Source of the DNA: Pseudomonas sp. DG56-2
GTDB lineage: Bacteria > Pseudomonadota > Gammaproteobacteria > Pseudomonadales > Pseudomonadaceae
Direction: 5' to 3'
DNA length: 64,000 nt
Assembly (NCBI RefSeq): GCF_004803755.1
Contig: NZ_CP032311.1
Location: 5,544,001-5,608,000 of the forward strand
The position numbers and the translations under genes are program-made. Each line of letters begins with the position of its first letter. Within the stretch, counting starts at the first letter, position 1. Below, one piece after another: positions 47,317 to 56,326 of this stretch. The notes under the pieces are model-generated. The model had not been told where the DNA came from, did not search any database, and saw nothing but the letters and a program-made list of their open reading frames with translations.

Positions 47317-48434
47317 TGCATCGTTTGGCACATACCCTGCGCCTGGGTCTCAAGGAGCTGACCAGCCTACGCCACGACAGCGTTCTGCTGCTGTTTTTGC
47401 TCTATGCATTCAGCGTGGCCATCTACATGCCGGCGGCAGGCTCGATCATTGGTGTGCACAACGCCAGCGTCGCGGTGATCGATGAAGACCACAGCCAGCT
47501 GTCGCGCAAGCTTGCCGAATCCTTGCAACCCCCTGAATTCCAGCCTGCGGTGCCGCTGCCTTACAACCAGCTCGACCAGGCCATGGACAGTGGCCTGTAT
47601 ACCTTCGTCATCAACGTGCCAACGAACTTTCAAAACGACCTGCTGGCGGGGCGTTCACCGGAATTGCAGGTTAACGTCGATGCCACAGCCATGAGCCAGG
47701 CGTTCATGGGGGCGGGATACATCGGGCGGATATTCGAGCGCGAGCTGCTCGATTACGCCAACCAGGGCTCCGCCGCTGCCAACAGCCCGGCGACAATCAG
47801 CCCGAGGGCCCTGTTCAACCCCAACCTGGAAGGTGGCTGGTTCCTGGCGGTAATCCAGATCGTCAACAACATCACCATCCTTGCCATCGTGCTTACCGGC
47901 ACAGCACTGCTACGCGAGCGCGAACATGGCACCCTGGATCATTTGCTGGTGCTGCCGCTGACCGCACTGGAAATCATGCTGGCCAAGATCGGCAGCAACG
48001 CACTGGTTGTGGTGGTATGCACCTGGGTGTCGCTGGAGGTAATCGTCAAAGGTGCACTGGGCGTGCCGCTGGCCGGCTCACTCGGGTTGTTCCTGGCAGT
48101 CACCGCCCTGTACTTGTTTGCCAGTACAGCGCTAGGCATATTCCTCGCCACCTTGGCGCGCTCGACGCCGCAGTTCGGCCTGCTGGCGATTCCAGTGATC
48201 ATTCCCATGCTGTTGCTGTCGGGCGGCAGCACACCGCTGGACAGCATGCCGCAGTGGCTACAGTGGGTCATGCAGCTTTCACCTTCAACCCACTTTGTCA
48301 GCCTGAGCGCGGCGATCCTGTTTCGCGACGCCGGCCTGGCAGTGGTCTGGCCCGACGTGCTGGCCCTGGCAGCCATTGGCCTGGCGTTTTTTGCGGTCGC
48401 CCTGGCGCGCTTTCGACGCAGCCTCACATCCTGA
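47316..48434 (+). CDS. ABC-2 type permease (YhhJ-like)
   Basis: A 372-residue membrane protein of the ABC-2 family. The N-terminal helix (about 22-42) is followed by a large extracytoplasmic loop (NASVAVIDEDHSQLSRKLAESL to about 165) and five C-terminal helices starting VIQIVNNITILAIVLTGTALL with REREHGTLDHLLVLPLTALEIMLAK. CAGGAG lies 8 bp before the ATG, which overlaps the rbbA stop (TGATG). It shares architecture with the permease half of RbbA, so the two probably form a heterodimer. Confidence 0.93.
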   Translation: MHRLAHTLRLGLKELTSLRHDSVLLLFLLYAFSVAIYMPAAGSIIGVHNASVAVIDEDHSQLSRKLAESLQPPEFQPAVPLPYNQLDQAMDSGLYTFVINVPTNFQNDLLAGRSPELQVNVDATAMSQAFMGAGYIGRIFERELLDYANQGSAAANSPATISPRALFNPNLEGGWFLAVIQIVNNITILAIVLTGTALLREREHGTLDHLLVLPLTALEIMLAKIGSNALVVVVCTWVSLEVIVKGALGVPLAGSLGLFLAVTALYLFASTALGIFLATLARSTPQFGLLAIPVIIPMLLLSGGSTPLDSMPQWLQWVMQLSPSTHFVSLSAAILFRDAGLAVVWPDVLALAAIGLAFFAVALARFRRSLTS

Positions 48435-48446
48435 AGCGCGTCGGTA

Positions 48447-48851
48447 CTACTGCACGATAAGGTTGTTGAACAATAGATCATCGACCATAGGCTTGCCCTC
48501 TTCGGCTTCCAGGACTTGCTGGACTTGCTTCAAGGCTTCCTGACGCAGTTTTTCCTTGGACTCGACATTGCTCATGCTTTCCAGATTCTGCTGGGTAAAC
48601 AGCGCCACCAACTGATTGCGGATCAGTGGCTCATGATGCTTAACCGCTGCGGCAGCAGCATCACTGTTAACGCGCAATGCCACGTCGGCTTTGAACACAC
48701 GGAGTTTCGGCCCGCCATCCAAGGCATAGTTGCCAACGAAGGGTGGACTCAAAGAGATATAAGAAACCTTCGGTTCGCCTTCTTTGGCTTCCTCGGCCAT
48801 CGCCGCTATCGGCAGCATCAATGCCAATACCATCAAGATCCACGCTTTCAC
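48447..48851 (-). CDS. FliL-like secreted/periplasmic protein (GTG start)
   Basis: A 134-residue protein with a signal peptide or anchor (MKAWILMVLALMLPIAAMAEE when translated from GTG). The rest matches the FliL family: VSYISLSPPFVGNYALDGGPKLRVFKADVALRVNS, HHEPLIRNQLVALFTQQ and KEKLRQEALKQVQQVLEAEEGKPMVDDLLFNNLIVQ. The GTG at 48851 follows AGGAG at 7 bp, whereas the next ATG, six codons in, would break the signal peptide. No flagellar gene is nearby; such stand-alone FliL paralogues are of unknown role. It converges with the YhhJ-like gene. Confidence 0.88.
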   Translation of the reverse strand: MKAWILMVLALMLPIAAMAEEAKEGEPKVSYISLSPPFVGNYALDGGPKLRVFKADVALRVNSDAAAAAVKHHEPLIRNQLVALFTQQNLESMSNVESKEKLRQEALKQVQQVLEAEEGKPMVDDLLFNNLIVQ

Positions 48852-49007
48852 AAATTCGCTCCTCACACAGTTGGCGCCAGCATACCCAGCGCACCGGTCA
48901 AACCCAAGCCCAGGCTTATGCCGGCCTATCAGGACGGGCCATGCTGATTGACCCGGTACTCCACCCACCTACACTTATCGGCCACTACGCGCAAAGGAAT
49001 AGTCCCG

Positions 49008-49985
49008 ATGAAAGCTGTGTTGTGCAAAGCCCTGGGTCCTGCCAGGGATCTGGTCCTGGAAGAAGTTGCAAACCCCACCCCGAAGAAGAACGAGATCGTC
49101 ATGGAGGTGCATGCGGCCGGGGTCAACTTTCCCGACACCTTGATCATCGAAGGCAAATATCAATTCCAGCCCCCCTTGCCCTTTTCGCCAGGCGGCGAAG
49201 CCGCCGGTATTGTCAGCGCGGTAGGTGAGAAGGTCACCACACTCAAACCGGGCGATCGGGTTATGGCACTGACAGGCTGGGGAAGTTTTGCCGAGCAGGT
49301 TGCAGTACCTGCCTACAACGTCCTGCCGATTCCAGAGCACATGGATTTCAACAGTGCAGCCGCCTTTGGCATGACCTATGGCACCTCGATGCATGCTTTG
49401 CAGCAACGTGCCCAGCTCAAGGCTGGCGAAAGCCTGCTGGTACTGGGAGCCTCGGGCGGCGTCGGGCTGGCAGCGGTGGAAATCGGCAAGGCCATGGGTG
49501 CGCGGGTGATTGCTGCAGCCAGCAGCGCCGAGAAACTCGCCGTGGCCAAGGCTGCCGGTGCCGATGAGTTGATCAACTACAGCGAGCACAGCCTCAAGGA
49601 TGAGATCAAACGCTTGACCGGTGGTAATGGCGTCGATGTCATCTATGACCCGGTTGGCGGCGACTTGTTTGACCAGGCTGTCCGCGGCATCGCCTGGAAC
49701 GGCCGCCTGCTGGTGGTAGGTTTTGCCAGCGGGCGCATCCCGCAGCTACCGGTAAACCTGGCACTGCTCAAGGGTGCGGCAGTGCTCGGCGTGTTCTGGG
49801 GCGCTTTCGCCCAACGCCAGCCGGACGACAATGCAGCAAACTTCAAGCAACTGTTTGCATGGTACGCCGAGGGCAAGCTCAAGCCACTGGTGTCGCAAAC
49901 ATTCCCACTGGCCGAGGCAGGCGCGGCCATCGAATTGCTCGGTCAGCGCAAGGCCGTGGGGAAATTGGTCGTGACCATGCGCTGA
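49008..49985 (+). CDS. NADPH:quinone oxidoreductase, zinc-free MDR family
   Basis: A 325-residue medium-chain dehydrogenase/reductase. The catalytic GroES-like domain begins MKAVLCKALGPARDLVLEEV and holds VHAAGVNFPDTLIIEGKYQ and FSPGGEAAGIV; the zinc-ligand cysteines of alcohol dehydrogenases are absent. The Rossmann motif VLGASGGVGLAAVEIGKAMGARV (AxxGxxG) binds NADPH. The start follows AAGGA; a 20-residue extension is unsupported. Substrate is unknown; quinones or enoyl thioesters are possible. Confidence 0.93.
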   Translation: MKAVLCKALGPARDLVLEEVANPTPKKNEIVMEVHAAGVNFPDTLIIEGKYQFQPPLPFSPGGEAAGIVSAVGEKVTTLKPGDRVMALTGWGSFAEQVAVPAYNVLPIPEHMDFNSAAAFGMTYGTSMHALQQRAQLKAGESLLVLGASGGVGLAAVEIGKAMGARVIAAASSAEKLAVAKAAGADELINYSEHSLKDEIKRLTGGNGVDVIYDPVGGDLFDQAVRGIAWNGRLLVVGFASGRIPQLPVNLALLKGAAVLGVFWGAFAQRQPDDNAANFKQLFAWYAEGKLKPLVSQTFPLAEAGAAIELLGQRKAVGKLVVTMR

Positions 49986-49994
49986 GCCGGTTTT

Positions 49995-50020
49995 CCCGCA
50001 GCGCTCGTCAGCGCTGCGGG
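49995..50020. terminator. Perfect hairpin over converging 3' ends (quinone reductase / TonB-C gene)
   Basis: An 11-bp perfect stem cccgcagcgct/agcgctgcggg with loop cgtc. The stop codon of the minus-strand gene (50008-50010) lies at the loop edge and its last codons form the right arm. The plus strand has TTTT before rather than after the stem, so it is not a textbook terminator in either direction. Confidence 0.6.
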
Positions 50021-50649
50021 ACCAGCCGCTCGCGCAACGCCGCAGGCCAAAGGTCGACATAGTCGACGCCCGGGTATGCCCGGCACTGTTCGATTATTTT
50101 CGGCAGGGCCTTGTTAAAGGCTTTTGAGGTAGCAAGGGCGTATTCGTAGCTGGTGGTGCCGTCTTTCGGGAGGTCCGAGATCATGCGAATCGACAACAAT
50201 GTCGTGTTCATCTCGTCAAGTGGCCTTTTTTCATCATCTTTACGGTACATAGCCACTTCTTCGTTGAATTGCTTGCACGTCTTCAAGATCAACCCGGCAC
50301 GCTCGTAGATATCCCACCATTCTTCTTTGTCATTCAGACGAAAATACAGATTTGTTTGTACATCCACTTTTTCAGGGTTTTCTCTAGAAACGGTCCAGGG
50401 CTTGAAACGCCATTTCCTGGCCGCTTCCAGCGCAGAATTTGCAAAGGCCGGGTCACTACTCTGAAGGACCTTTACATTTCGGACGCTACCGTCGGCCAGC
50501 ACATCGAAACCGATTCTGACAGAGCCGGAAATAGCCGACTTGAGCAATTCCTGCGGATAGGTTGGGATGACCTTTTCAACGAATTCCATTTTGATATCGG
50601 CATGGGCGATACCTGCCCCCACCAACAGCAGTGCTGCTAACCACTTCAT
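50008..50649 (-). CDS. TonB C-terminal-domain protein with signal peptide
   Basis: A 213-residue protein: signal peptide MKWLAALLLVGAGIAHA, then directly a TonB-C domain (about 20-105: YPQELLKSAISGSVRIGFDVLADGSVRNVKVLQSS, then ALEAARKWRFKPW), then about 110 residues that match no family I know (WWDIYERAGLILKTCKQFNEEVAMY to LRERLVPQR). The membrane anchor and Pro-rich linker of true TonB are missing, and there is no ExbB/ExbD nearby. It is therefore unlikely to transduce energy; a periplasmic or envelope structural role is a guess. GGATCAAGG precedes the ATG. Confidence 0.85.
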   Translation of the reverse strand: MKWLAALLLVGAGIAHADIKMEFVEKVIPTYPQELLKSAISGSVRIGFDVLADGSVRNVKVLQSSDPAFANSALEAARKWRFKPWTVSRENPEKVDVQTNLYFRLNDKEEWWDIYERAGLILKTCKQFNEEVAMYRKDDEKRPLDEMNTTLLSIRMISDLPKDGTTSYEYALATSKAFNKALPKIIEQCRAYPGVDYVDLWPAALRERLVPQR

Positions 50650-50717
50650 CCTTGATCCTTGCCTGCCTTGAATTCTTCCAGAGCGCGATATTAGCGAACC
50701 AAAGTTTCTGCGGCAAT

Positions 50718-51431
50718 TTAACAATTCTCATTACTGTTGGAGGCACAACTCCAACGGGTAGCCGCGGGCTTGCCCGCTACCGGTTGTGCAGTGCCCGGAT
50801 GGCAGCGGCGAAAGCGGGCTTCCAGGTTACGGTCCGGCATGGCGTGGCTGCGCAAGGCGCTCAACGTCTGCTCGACATAGTCACGGGTGCTGCCGTAGCG
50901 CCCGCTGGCATTGGCGAAGATCTGACTGAGCAGATGGTCGGGCAGGTTGCCGGCATAACAGGGCAAGTGCCGCTCCAGCACAAACCCCAATGCCTGGACC
51001 TTGCTGCCATCATCCAGACGACAAGTAAGCCAATGAGGTCGGTAGGCCGGGTATGGCATTTCACGCTGCCACAACGCCAACAGAGAGTCCTCGAGGCGCT
51101 CCTGCGGCAACCTGTAGGCGAAGCCGCCGCATGAACCACCCCGATCCAGACCGAACACCAGCCCCGGGGACTCAGGCGTACCACGATGCTCATGAGACCA
51201 GAGGTAGAGGCCGCGATGATAACCATGCACCTTGGCCCGCTGGCGCTCGGCGGCATTGCATTCCGGCCGCCAGATCAGCGAACCATAGGCAAACAGCCAG
51301 ACGGGACCGCCCTGGTGACGTGACATGGTGTGCTGGACCGAGTGTTGAAGTTGCTCAAGAGACAGTTGTTGTCCGAAATCGAGCAACGGAGGATAAGCCA
51401 CATTCAAAGATGCAGTTTCAATCGCCGACAT
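50718..51431 (-). CDS. Gamma-glutamylcyclotransferase, ChaC-like
   Basis: A 237-residue enzyme of the ChaC type, which degrades glutathione to 5-oxoproline and Cys-Gly. The substrate-binding YGSLIW motif is seen as VWLFAYGSLIWRPEC, followed by HGYHRGLYLWSHEHRGTPESPGLVFGLDRGG and the GFAYRL strand. The catalytic Glu of the family should lie before MPYPAYRP, where WQREMPY is seen. About 25 C-terminal residues after RFRRC are encoded largely by a REP element and are unlike the family. The ATG at 51431 lacks a good ribosome-binding site; a TTG 12 bp upstream is an alternative. Confidence 0.88.
   Translation of the reverse strand: MSAIETASLNVAYPPLLDFGQQLSLEQLQHSVQHTMSRHQGGPVWLFAYGSLIWRPECNAAERQRAKVHGYHRGLYLWSHEHRGTPESPGLVFGLDRGGSCGGFAYRLPQERLEDSLLALWQREMPYPAYRPHWLTCRLDDGSKVQALGFVLERHLPCYAGNLPDHLLSQIFANASGRYGSTRDYVEQTLSALRSHAMPDRNLEARFRRCHPGTAQPVAGKPAATRWSCASNSNENC
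50757..50781. repeat. Single REP element inside the ChaC 3' coding end
   Basis: ggtagc...gctacc arms enclose the core cgcgggcttgccc, giving a compact hairpin (25 bp). It carries the same core as the other REPs in this window but sits within the reading frame of the ChaC-like gene, 37 bp before its stop codon. Confidence 0.8.
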
Positions 51432-51670
51432 AGCTGCCGCCAAATTCCTCGTAACTAGTGAAGTGAGTTACTGTAAACGAATACTTCATCCGCGTACTTA
51501 CCGTACGGCAGACGGGCATTGAACACAATACTCTGCACACCCGAAAGCGCCCTGCAGCAAGGCGTTTGGCAAGCTATCGAGTGTTATTCCAAGTGTAGCG
51601 AAAGTTATTTACAGCGCAGGCAATAATAAAGGCCTTATGCCAGACACCAACGATGCTGGTTATTAAAATA
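51432..51670. other. Intergenic region upstream of the ChaC-like gene
   Basis: About 240 bp holding the ChaC promoter on the minus strand. It is more A/T-rich than its neighbours (for example gcaataataaagg and tactgtaaacgaatac). No gene, repeat or known RNA is recognised. Confidence 0.4.
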
Positions 51671-51691
51671 GGCACGCTGTTGCAGCGTGCC
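51671..51691 (-). terminator. Intrinsic terminator of the ubiD-reductase operon
   Basis: A perfect 9-bp stem ggcacgctg/cagcgtgcc with a 3-nt loop, 12 bp beyond the reductase stop. On the minus strand it is followed by tattttaataa, a T-rich tail. Confidence 0.75.
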
Positions 51692-51703
51692 TTATACCGC
51701 TAT

Positions 51704-52672
51704 TCAATCACGCGGCGCATAAGCAAAAACATCGGCACGCATTTGATGAGCGTCCATTCCTGCTTCGACCAATGCATCGAGGGTGGCATAGATCATATTG
51801 GGCGAACCACTGGCATAGACGTGCACACCTGCCAGGTCGCTCAGGTCTTCGCACACCGCCTCATGCAGCATTCCGCAGCGCCCTTCCCAACCACAAAGAT
51901 CACTGACCACCTTGTGCAGGAACAGGTTCGGCAAACGCTCCCACTCCGCCCAGTGTTCGATGTGGTAGAAGTCCTCGGGGCGGCGTACGCCCCAATACAG
52001 ATGGACCGGGTGCTTAAAGCCCTTGGCCCGGCAATGTTCGAGCAGACTGTGCATCTGCGCCATGCCGGTACCAGCGGCAATCAGTACCAATGGACCGTCG
52101 GGCAGCTCGGCCAAGTGAGTATCCCCAAAGGGCATCTCGACGCGCGCCATGCGCGTACGTTGCAACTGCTCGATCAACTGCAGGGCGCTGTTCTCACGCG
52201 CCAGTACATGCATCTCAAGCTCACGCCCGCTATGAGGCGCCGAAGCCAGCGAGAACGCTGCCTTGTCAGCGCCTTCACGCTCGATCATCAGGTATTGACC
52301 CGCGTGATAACGTGGCACTTTACCGGCTGGGGCCCGCAGACGAATCCGCCAGACATCGCCACCGACGTCGACGCATTCACTCAACTGGCAGGCCAGTGTC
52401 CGCACCGGCAGCTCACCCAGGGCGAGCACACCATCCCACAACAAGATACAGTCCTCCAACGGCTCGGCGATGCAGGTGAACAGTTCACCATGATCACGCT
52501 CCTGTCCATCCTGACGCACGCGCCCCTCTACCAGCAAGGCAGCGCAGACATGACAGTTGCCATTGCGGCAGCTCTGCGGGCAGTCATAACCCAGGCGTCG
52601 CGCCCCATCTAGAATCCTTTCACCGGGGTTGAGCACTAGCACCGCCCCGGAAGGCTGCAAGGTTACCTGCAT
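51704..52672 (-). CDS. 2Fe-2S ferredoxin-NAD(P)H reductase (CDP-6-deoxyglucoseen reductase-like)
   Basis: A 322-residue electron-transfer flavoprotein. The N-terminal plant-type ferredoxin domain (about 1-90) has cysteines in GYDCPQSCRNGNCHVCAALL and a fourth in LFTCIAEP. An FAD domain with YHAGQYLMI (RxYS-like region is AFSLAS) is followed by the NAD(P) domain with LIAAGTGMAQMHSLLEHC. It is often annotated after sugar deoxygenation enzymes, but no sugar genes are nearby. It abuts ubiD with no gap, so supply of reduced flavin or electrons for the UbiX/UbiD prenyl-FMN pathway is a reasonable inference. Confidence 0.9.
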   Translation of the reverse strand: MQVTLQPSGAVLVLNPGERILDGARRLGYDCPQSCRNGNCHVCAALLVEGRVRQDGQERDHGELFTCIAEPLEDCILLWDGVLALGELPVRTLACQLSECVDVGGDVWRIRLRAPAGKVPRYHAGQYLMIEREGADKAAFSLASAPHSGRELEMHVLARENSALQLIEQLQRTRMARVEMPFGDTHLAELPDGPLVLIAAGTGMAQMHSLLEHCRAKGFKHPVHLYWGVRRPEDFYHIEHWAEWERLPNLFLHKVVSDLCGWEGRCGMLHEAVCEDLSDLAGVHVYASGSPNMIYATLDALVEAGMDAHQMRADVFAYAPRD

Positions 52673-54139
52673 TTAGTCTATTCCCAACTGGTTCCACAGC
52701 TCATCGATCCGCCGGGTGACAGCTTCATCCTTGACGATGACCCGTCCCCATTCACGGGTGGTTTCTCCTGGCCACTTGTTGGTTGCATCCAGACCCATCT
52801 TCGAGCCCAGGCCAGAAATCGGCGATGCAAAGTCCAGGTAGTCGATCGGGGTGTTCTCAATCATCACCGTATCGCGCTTGGGGTCCATGCGCGTGGTGAT
52901 CGCCCAGATCACATCATTCCAGTCACGTGCGTTGATGTCGTCGTCGGTGACAATAACGAACTTGGTATACATGAACTGTCGCAAAAACGACCAGACACCG
53001 AGCATGACGCGCTTGGCGTGCCCCGGATACTGTTTCTTCATGGTCACTACCGCCATGCGGTAGGAACAACCCTCAGGTGGCAGGTAGAAGTCGGTGATCT
53101 CCGGAAACTGCTTTTGCAGGATCGGTACGAACACCTCGTTCAATGCCACACCTAGAATCGCCGGTTCATCCGGTGGACGTCCCGTGTAGGTGCTGTGATA
53201 GATCGGGTTTTTCCGGTGAGTGATACGCTCGACGGTGAACACCGGGAAGCTATCGACTTCGTTGTAGTAGCCCGTGTGGTCGCCATAAGGACCTTCCGGA
53301 GCCATTTCACCCGGATGAATCACACCTTCGAGGATGATTTCGGCAGTAGCCGGCACTTGCAGGTCATTGCCACGGCACTTGACCAACTCGGTGCGGTTAC
53401 CGCGCAACAAGCCAGCGAAGGCATATTCGGAAAGCGTGTCAGGCACTGGCGTCACGGCGCCAAGAATGGTCGCAGGGTCTGCGCCCAGAGCCACAGACAC
53501 CGGGAACGGTTGGCCCGGATGCTTTTCGCACCACTCGCGGTAGTCCAGAGCGCCACCACGGTGGCTGAGCCAGCGCATGATGACTTTATTGCGGCCAATT
53601 ACCTGTTGGCGGTAAATCCCCAGGTTCTGGCGTTCCTTGTTCGGGCCGCGAGTGACTGTCAGGCCCCAGGTAATCAGCGGCGCCACATCGCCCGGCCAGC
53701 AATGCTGCACCGGCAGCATGCCGAGGTCGACGTCGTCGCCTTCAATGATCACTTCGTGACAGGCCGCGTCCTTGATCACCTTCGGCGCCATGGACACGAC
53801 TTTCTTGAAGATCGGCAGCTTGGACCAGGCGTCCTTGAGGCCTTTGGGCGGTTCAGGCTCCTTCAGGAAAGCCAGCAGCTTGCCGATTTCACGCAGTTCG
53901 CTGACCGACTCGGCCCCCATCCCCATGGCCACCCGTTCCGGGGTGCCAAACAGGTTACCTAGCACTGGAATGTCAAAACCCGTGGGTTTCTCGAACAGCA
54001 ATGCCGGGCCTTTGGCTCGCAGGGTGCGGTCACAAACCTCGGTCATTTCCAGAACTGGGGAGATCGGAACCTGGATGCGCTTGAGTTCGCCGCGCTGTTC
54101 CAGGCCACGGATAAAGTCGCGCAAATCGCGATACTGCAT
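52673..54139 (-). CDS. ubiD: 3-octaprenyl-4-hydroxybenzoate decarboxylase UbiD
   Basis: A 488-residue prenylated-FMN decarboxylase of ubiquinone synthesis. It shows the family N-terminus [48 protein letters not shown] (prFMN/Mn-binding region, with the conserved Arg), and [24 protein letters not shown] carrying the two conserved acidic residues. The C-terminal helix region ends GMDxTNKWPGE-like as [18 protein letters not shown]. It requires prFMN from UbiX, not in the window. It is separated from rho by 126 bp containing the rho terminator. Confidence 0.96.
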   Translation of the reverse strand: MQYRDLRDFIRGLEQRGELKRIQVPISPVLEMTEVCDRTLRAKGPALLFEKPTGFDIPVLGNLFGTPERVAMGMGAESVSELREIGKLLAFLKEPEPPKGLKDAWSKLPIFKKVVSMAPKVIKDAACHEVIIEGDDVDLGMLPVQHCWPGDVAPLITWGLTVTRGPNKERQNLGIYRQQVIGRNKVIMRWLSHRGGALDYREWCEKHPGQPFPVSVALGADPATILGAVTPVPDTLSEYAFAGLLRGNRTELVKCRGNDLQVPATAEIILEGVIHPGEMAPEGPYGDHTGYYNEVDSFPVFTVERITHRKNPIYHSTYTGRPPDEPAILGVALNEVFVPILQKQFPEITDFYLPPEGCSYRMAVVTMKKQYPGHAKRVMLGVWSFLRQFMYTKFVIVTDDDINARDWNDVIWAITTRMDPKRDTVMIENTPIDYLDFASPISGLGSKMGLDATNKWPGETTREWGRVIVKDEAVTRRIDELWNQLGID

Positions 54140-54223
54140 GCAAAAGCCTCGTATTCGCCGTACCGGTCGGGGAGCAGAGTGTAGCGCCTAACCCGACCAG
54201 CCTGAATAGCCAAAGTACAGATA

Positions 54224-54247
54224 GCAAAAAGCCGGGTTGCCCCGGCT
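54224..54247 (-). terminator. Intrinsic terminator of rho
   Basis: A 7-bp perfect stem agccggg/cccggct with loop ttgc (54230-54247); on the minus strand it is followed by ttttt and gc. It lies 18 bp past the rho stop. Confidence 0.9.
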
Positions 54248-54265
54248 CTTGCGCAACGCACTCGT

Positions 54266-55525
54266 TTACTTGCGCTTCATCGACAAGAAGAACTCGTCGT
54301 TGGTCTTGGTCTGTTTGAGCTTGTCGATCAGGAACTCGATGGCAGCAACTTCATCCATCGGGTGCAGCAGCTTGCGCAGAATCCACATGCGCTGCAGTTC
54401 GTCGTCAGCGGTAAGCAGCTCTTCGCGACGGGTACCCGAACGGTTGATGTTGATAGCCGGGAAGACACGCTTCTCGGCGATCTTGCGGTCCAGCGGCAGT
54501 TCCATGTTGCCGGTACCCTTGAACTCTTCGTAGATCACTTCGTCCATCTTCGAGCCGGTTTCAACCAGCGCGGTGGCGATAATGGTCAGCGAGCCGCCTT
54601 CTTCGATGTTACGAGCAGCACCGAAGAAACGCTTTGGTTTCTCCAGGGCGTGAGCATCGACACCACCCGTCAGGACCTTGCCGGAACTCGGGATCACGGT
54701 GTTGTAGGCACGGGCCAGACGCGTGATCGAATCGAGCAGGATGACCACGTCTTTCTTGTGCTCAACCAGGCGCTTGGCCTTCTCGATAACCATTTCGGCA
54801 ACCTGCACGTGGCGGGTTGGCGGTTCGTCGAAGGTGGAGGCAACCACTTCGCCGCGCACGGTGCGCTGCATTTCGGTTACTTCTTCCGGACGCTCATCGA
54901 TCAGCAGAACGATAAGGTGGCACTCGGGATTGTTACGCGTGATGTTGGCCGCGATGTTCTGCAGCATGATGGTCTTGCCCGCCTTCGGCGGAGCGACGAT
55001 CAGGCCACGCTGGCCTTTGCCGATCGGGGCGCAGAGGTCGATAACCCGACCGGTGAGGTCTTCGGTGGAACCGTTACCGGCTTCCATCTTCAGGCGCTTG
55101 TTAGGAAACAGCGGCGTCAGGTTTTCGAACAGAATCTTGTTCTTTGCGTTTTCCGGCCGGTCGAAGTTGATGGTATCGACTTTCAGCAGGGCGAAATAAC
55201 GCTCGCCTTCTTTTGGCGGGCGGATCTTACCGACAATGGTGTCGCCGGTACGCAGGTTGAAACGACGGATCTGGCTTGGCGAGACATAGATGTCGTCCGG
55301 ACCGGCCAGATAAGAAGCATCAGCAGAGCGCAGGAAGCCGAAACCGTCCTGGAGAATCTCCAGCACGCCGTCACCGGAGATTTCCTCGCCGCTTTTCGCA
55401 TGCTTTTTCAACAGGGAGAAAATCACATCTTGCTTGCGCGAACGGGCCATATTTTCTATGCCCATCTGTTCGGCCATTTCGAGCAGATCGGTAATCGGCT
55501 TTTGCTTGAGTTCAGTCAGGTTCAT
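54266..55525 (-). CDS. rho: Transcription termination factor Rho
   Basis: A 419-residue hexameric RNA helicase, exactly the usual length. The N-terminal RNA-binding part [15 protein letters not shown] is followed by the OB fold ([36 protein letters not shown]). Walker A is APPKAGKT (178-185), Walker B lies in [17 protein letters not shown], and the central-channel Q/R loops include [19 protein letters not shown]. The ATG is preceded by pyrimidines (cattcccctt), so there is no Shine-Dalgarno; a seven-codon frame overlaps the start by ATGA (finding). A GTG-initiated 20-residue extension is unsupported. Confidence 0.97.
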   Translation of the reverse strand: MNLTELKQKPITDLLEMAEQMGIENMARSRKQDVIFSLLKKHAKSGEEISGDGVLEILQDGFGFLRSADASYLAGPDDIYVSPSQIRRFNLRTGDTIVGKIRPPKEGERYFALLKVDTINFDRPENAKNKILFENLTPLFPNKRLKMEAGNGSTEDLTGRVIDLCAPIGKGQRGLIVAPPKAGKTIMLQNIAANITRNNPECHLIVLLIDERPEEVTEMQRTVRGEVVASTFDEPPTRHVQVAEMVIEKAKRLVEHKKDVVILLDSITRLARAYNTVIPSSGKVLTGGVDAHALEKPKRFFGAARNIEEGGSLTIIATALVETGSKMDEVIYEEFKGTGNMELPLDRKIAEKRVFPAININRSGTRREELLTADDELQRMWILRKLLHPMDEVAAIEFLIDKLKQTKTNDEFFLSMKRK

Positions 55526-55722
55526 AAGGGGAATGACGTAATCATGTAAGAAGGGGAAATTAAGCTTCTGGCTTAATGAAGCCACGCCGCAAAGAAGGCG
55601 ACAGGATCGCGTACTGATTCGAATTAGGGATGCGTCGGCGACGGCGTGCAGAGGGCACTGAAAAAACAGTGCGAGGCCGAATGTAACACCTGCTTTTTCT
55701 GCCGTCTAGTCATCAGGCAAAG
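55526..55722 (-). promoter_or_regulatory. rho 5' leader region
   Basis: About 200 bp between the trxA terminator and rho. It contains ttaagc-ttctg-gcttaa (55560-55576), a perfect 6-bp stem near the start, and a cactg/cagtg hairpin with a T6 loop (55655-55670). rho is autoregulated through its leader in enteric bacteria; similar control here is only inferred. Confidence 0.45.
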
Positions 55723-55749
55723 AAAAGCCCCGGAGAATACGGGGCTTTT
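55723..55749. terminator. Intrinsic terminator of trxA
   Basis: A 10-bp perfect stem aaaagccccg/cggggctttt (55723-55732/55740-55749) with a 7-nt loop, 5 bp beyond the trxA stop. T-rich sequence follows on the minus strand (ttttctttgcc), and A/T ends make it usable in both directions. Confidence 0.9.
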
Positions 55750-55754
55750 ATGAC

Positions 55755-56084
55755 TCAGATATTGGCGTCCAGGAAGGCTGCCAACTGAGACTTGGACAAC
55801 GCGCCGACCTTGGTGGCCTCGACGTTGCCGTTCTTGAACAGCATCAGCGTCGGGATGCCACGCACGCCGTGCTTGGCCGGAGTTTCCTGGTTTTCGTCGA
55901 TGTTCAGCTTGGCGACGGTCAGTTTGCCCTGGTAGGTAGCGGCGATATCGTCCAGAACCGGAGCGATCATTTTGCAAGGGCCGCACCATTCAGCCCAGTA
56001 GTCGACCAGCACCGGGCCTTCAGCCTTCAGTACATCGGCTTCGAAGGAGGCGTCAGTGACGTGTTTGATAAGATCGCTGCTCAT
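55755..56084 (-). CDS. trxA: Thioredoxin 1
   Basis: A 109-residue cytosolic dithiol reductase. The active site WCGPCK has Cys34 and Cys37, within [18 protein letters not shown]; the cis-Pro lies in [14 protein letters not shown]. The start [15 protein letters not shown] follows GGAG 6 bp upstream; an extension upstream is not family-like. It is adjacent to rho as in many gammaproteobacteria, each gene with its own terminator. Confidence 0.97.
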   Translation of the reverse strand: MSSDLIKHVTDASFEADVLKAEGPVLVDYWAEWCGPCKMIAPVLDDIAATYQGKLTVAKLNIDENQETPAKHGVRGIPTLMLFKNGNVEATKVGALSKSQLAAFLDANI

Positions 56085-56121
56085 GGAAGTCTCCAAGGTC
56101 GTAAGCAAAAAAACGTGGCCC

Positions 56122-56150
56122 ATCATAGCTGCACCTGCGGCTTACAGGAA
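56122..56150 (-). promoter_or_regulatory. Candidate sigma-70 promoter of trxA
   Basis: On the minus strand tatgat (-10, 56122-56127) lies 17 bp after ttcctg (56145-56150, weak -35). It would give a leader of about 30 nt before the trxA ribosome-binding site. Confidence 0.4.
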
Positions 56151-56326
56151 GTCGCGGACGATTGAGTGTAACTATAGTTGTGCATGACCGCGCATATCAC
56201 CGCTGTCACAGGAAAGTCATATTTCCTCATTCAACCTGCCTTGCATCAAGCCTTGATACGCTGCGCGTTGGCGTCAGCCCAGGATCGTGGCAGGATTGCC
56301 GGGTTATCGACCGAGAAGCCATGATC

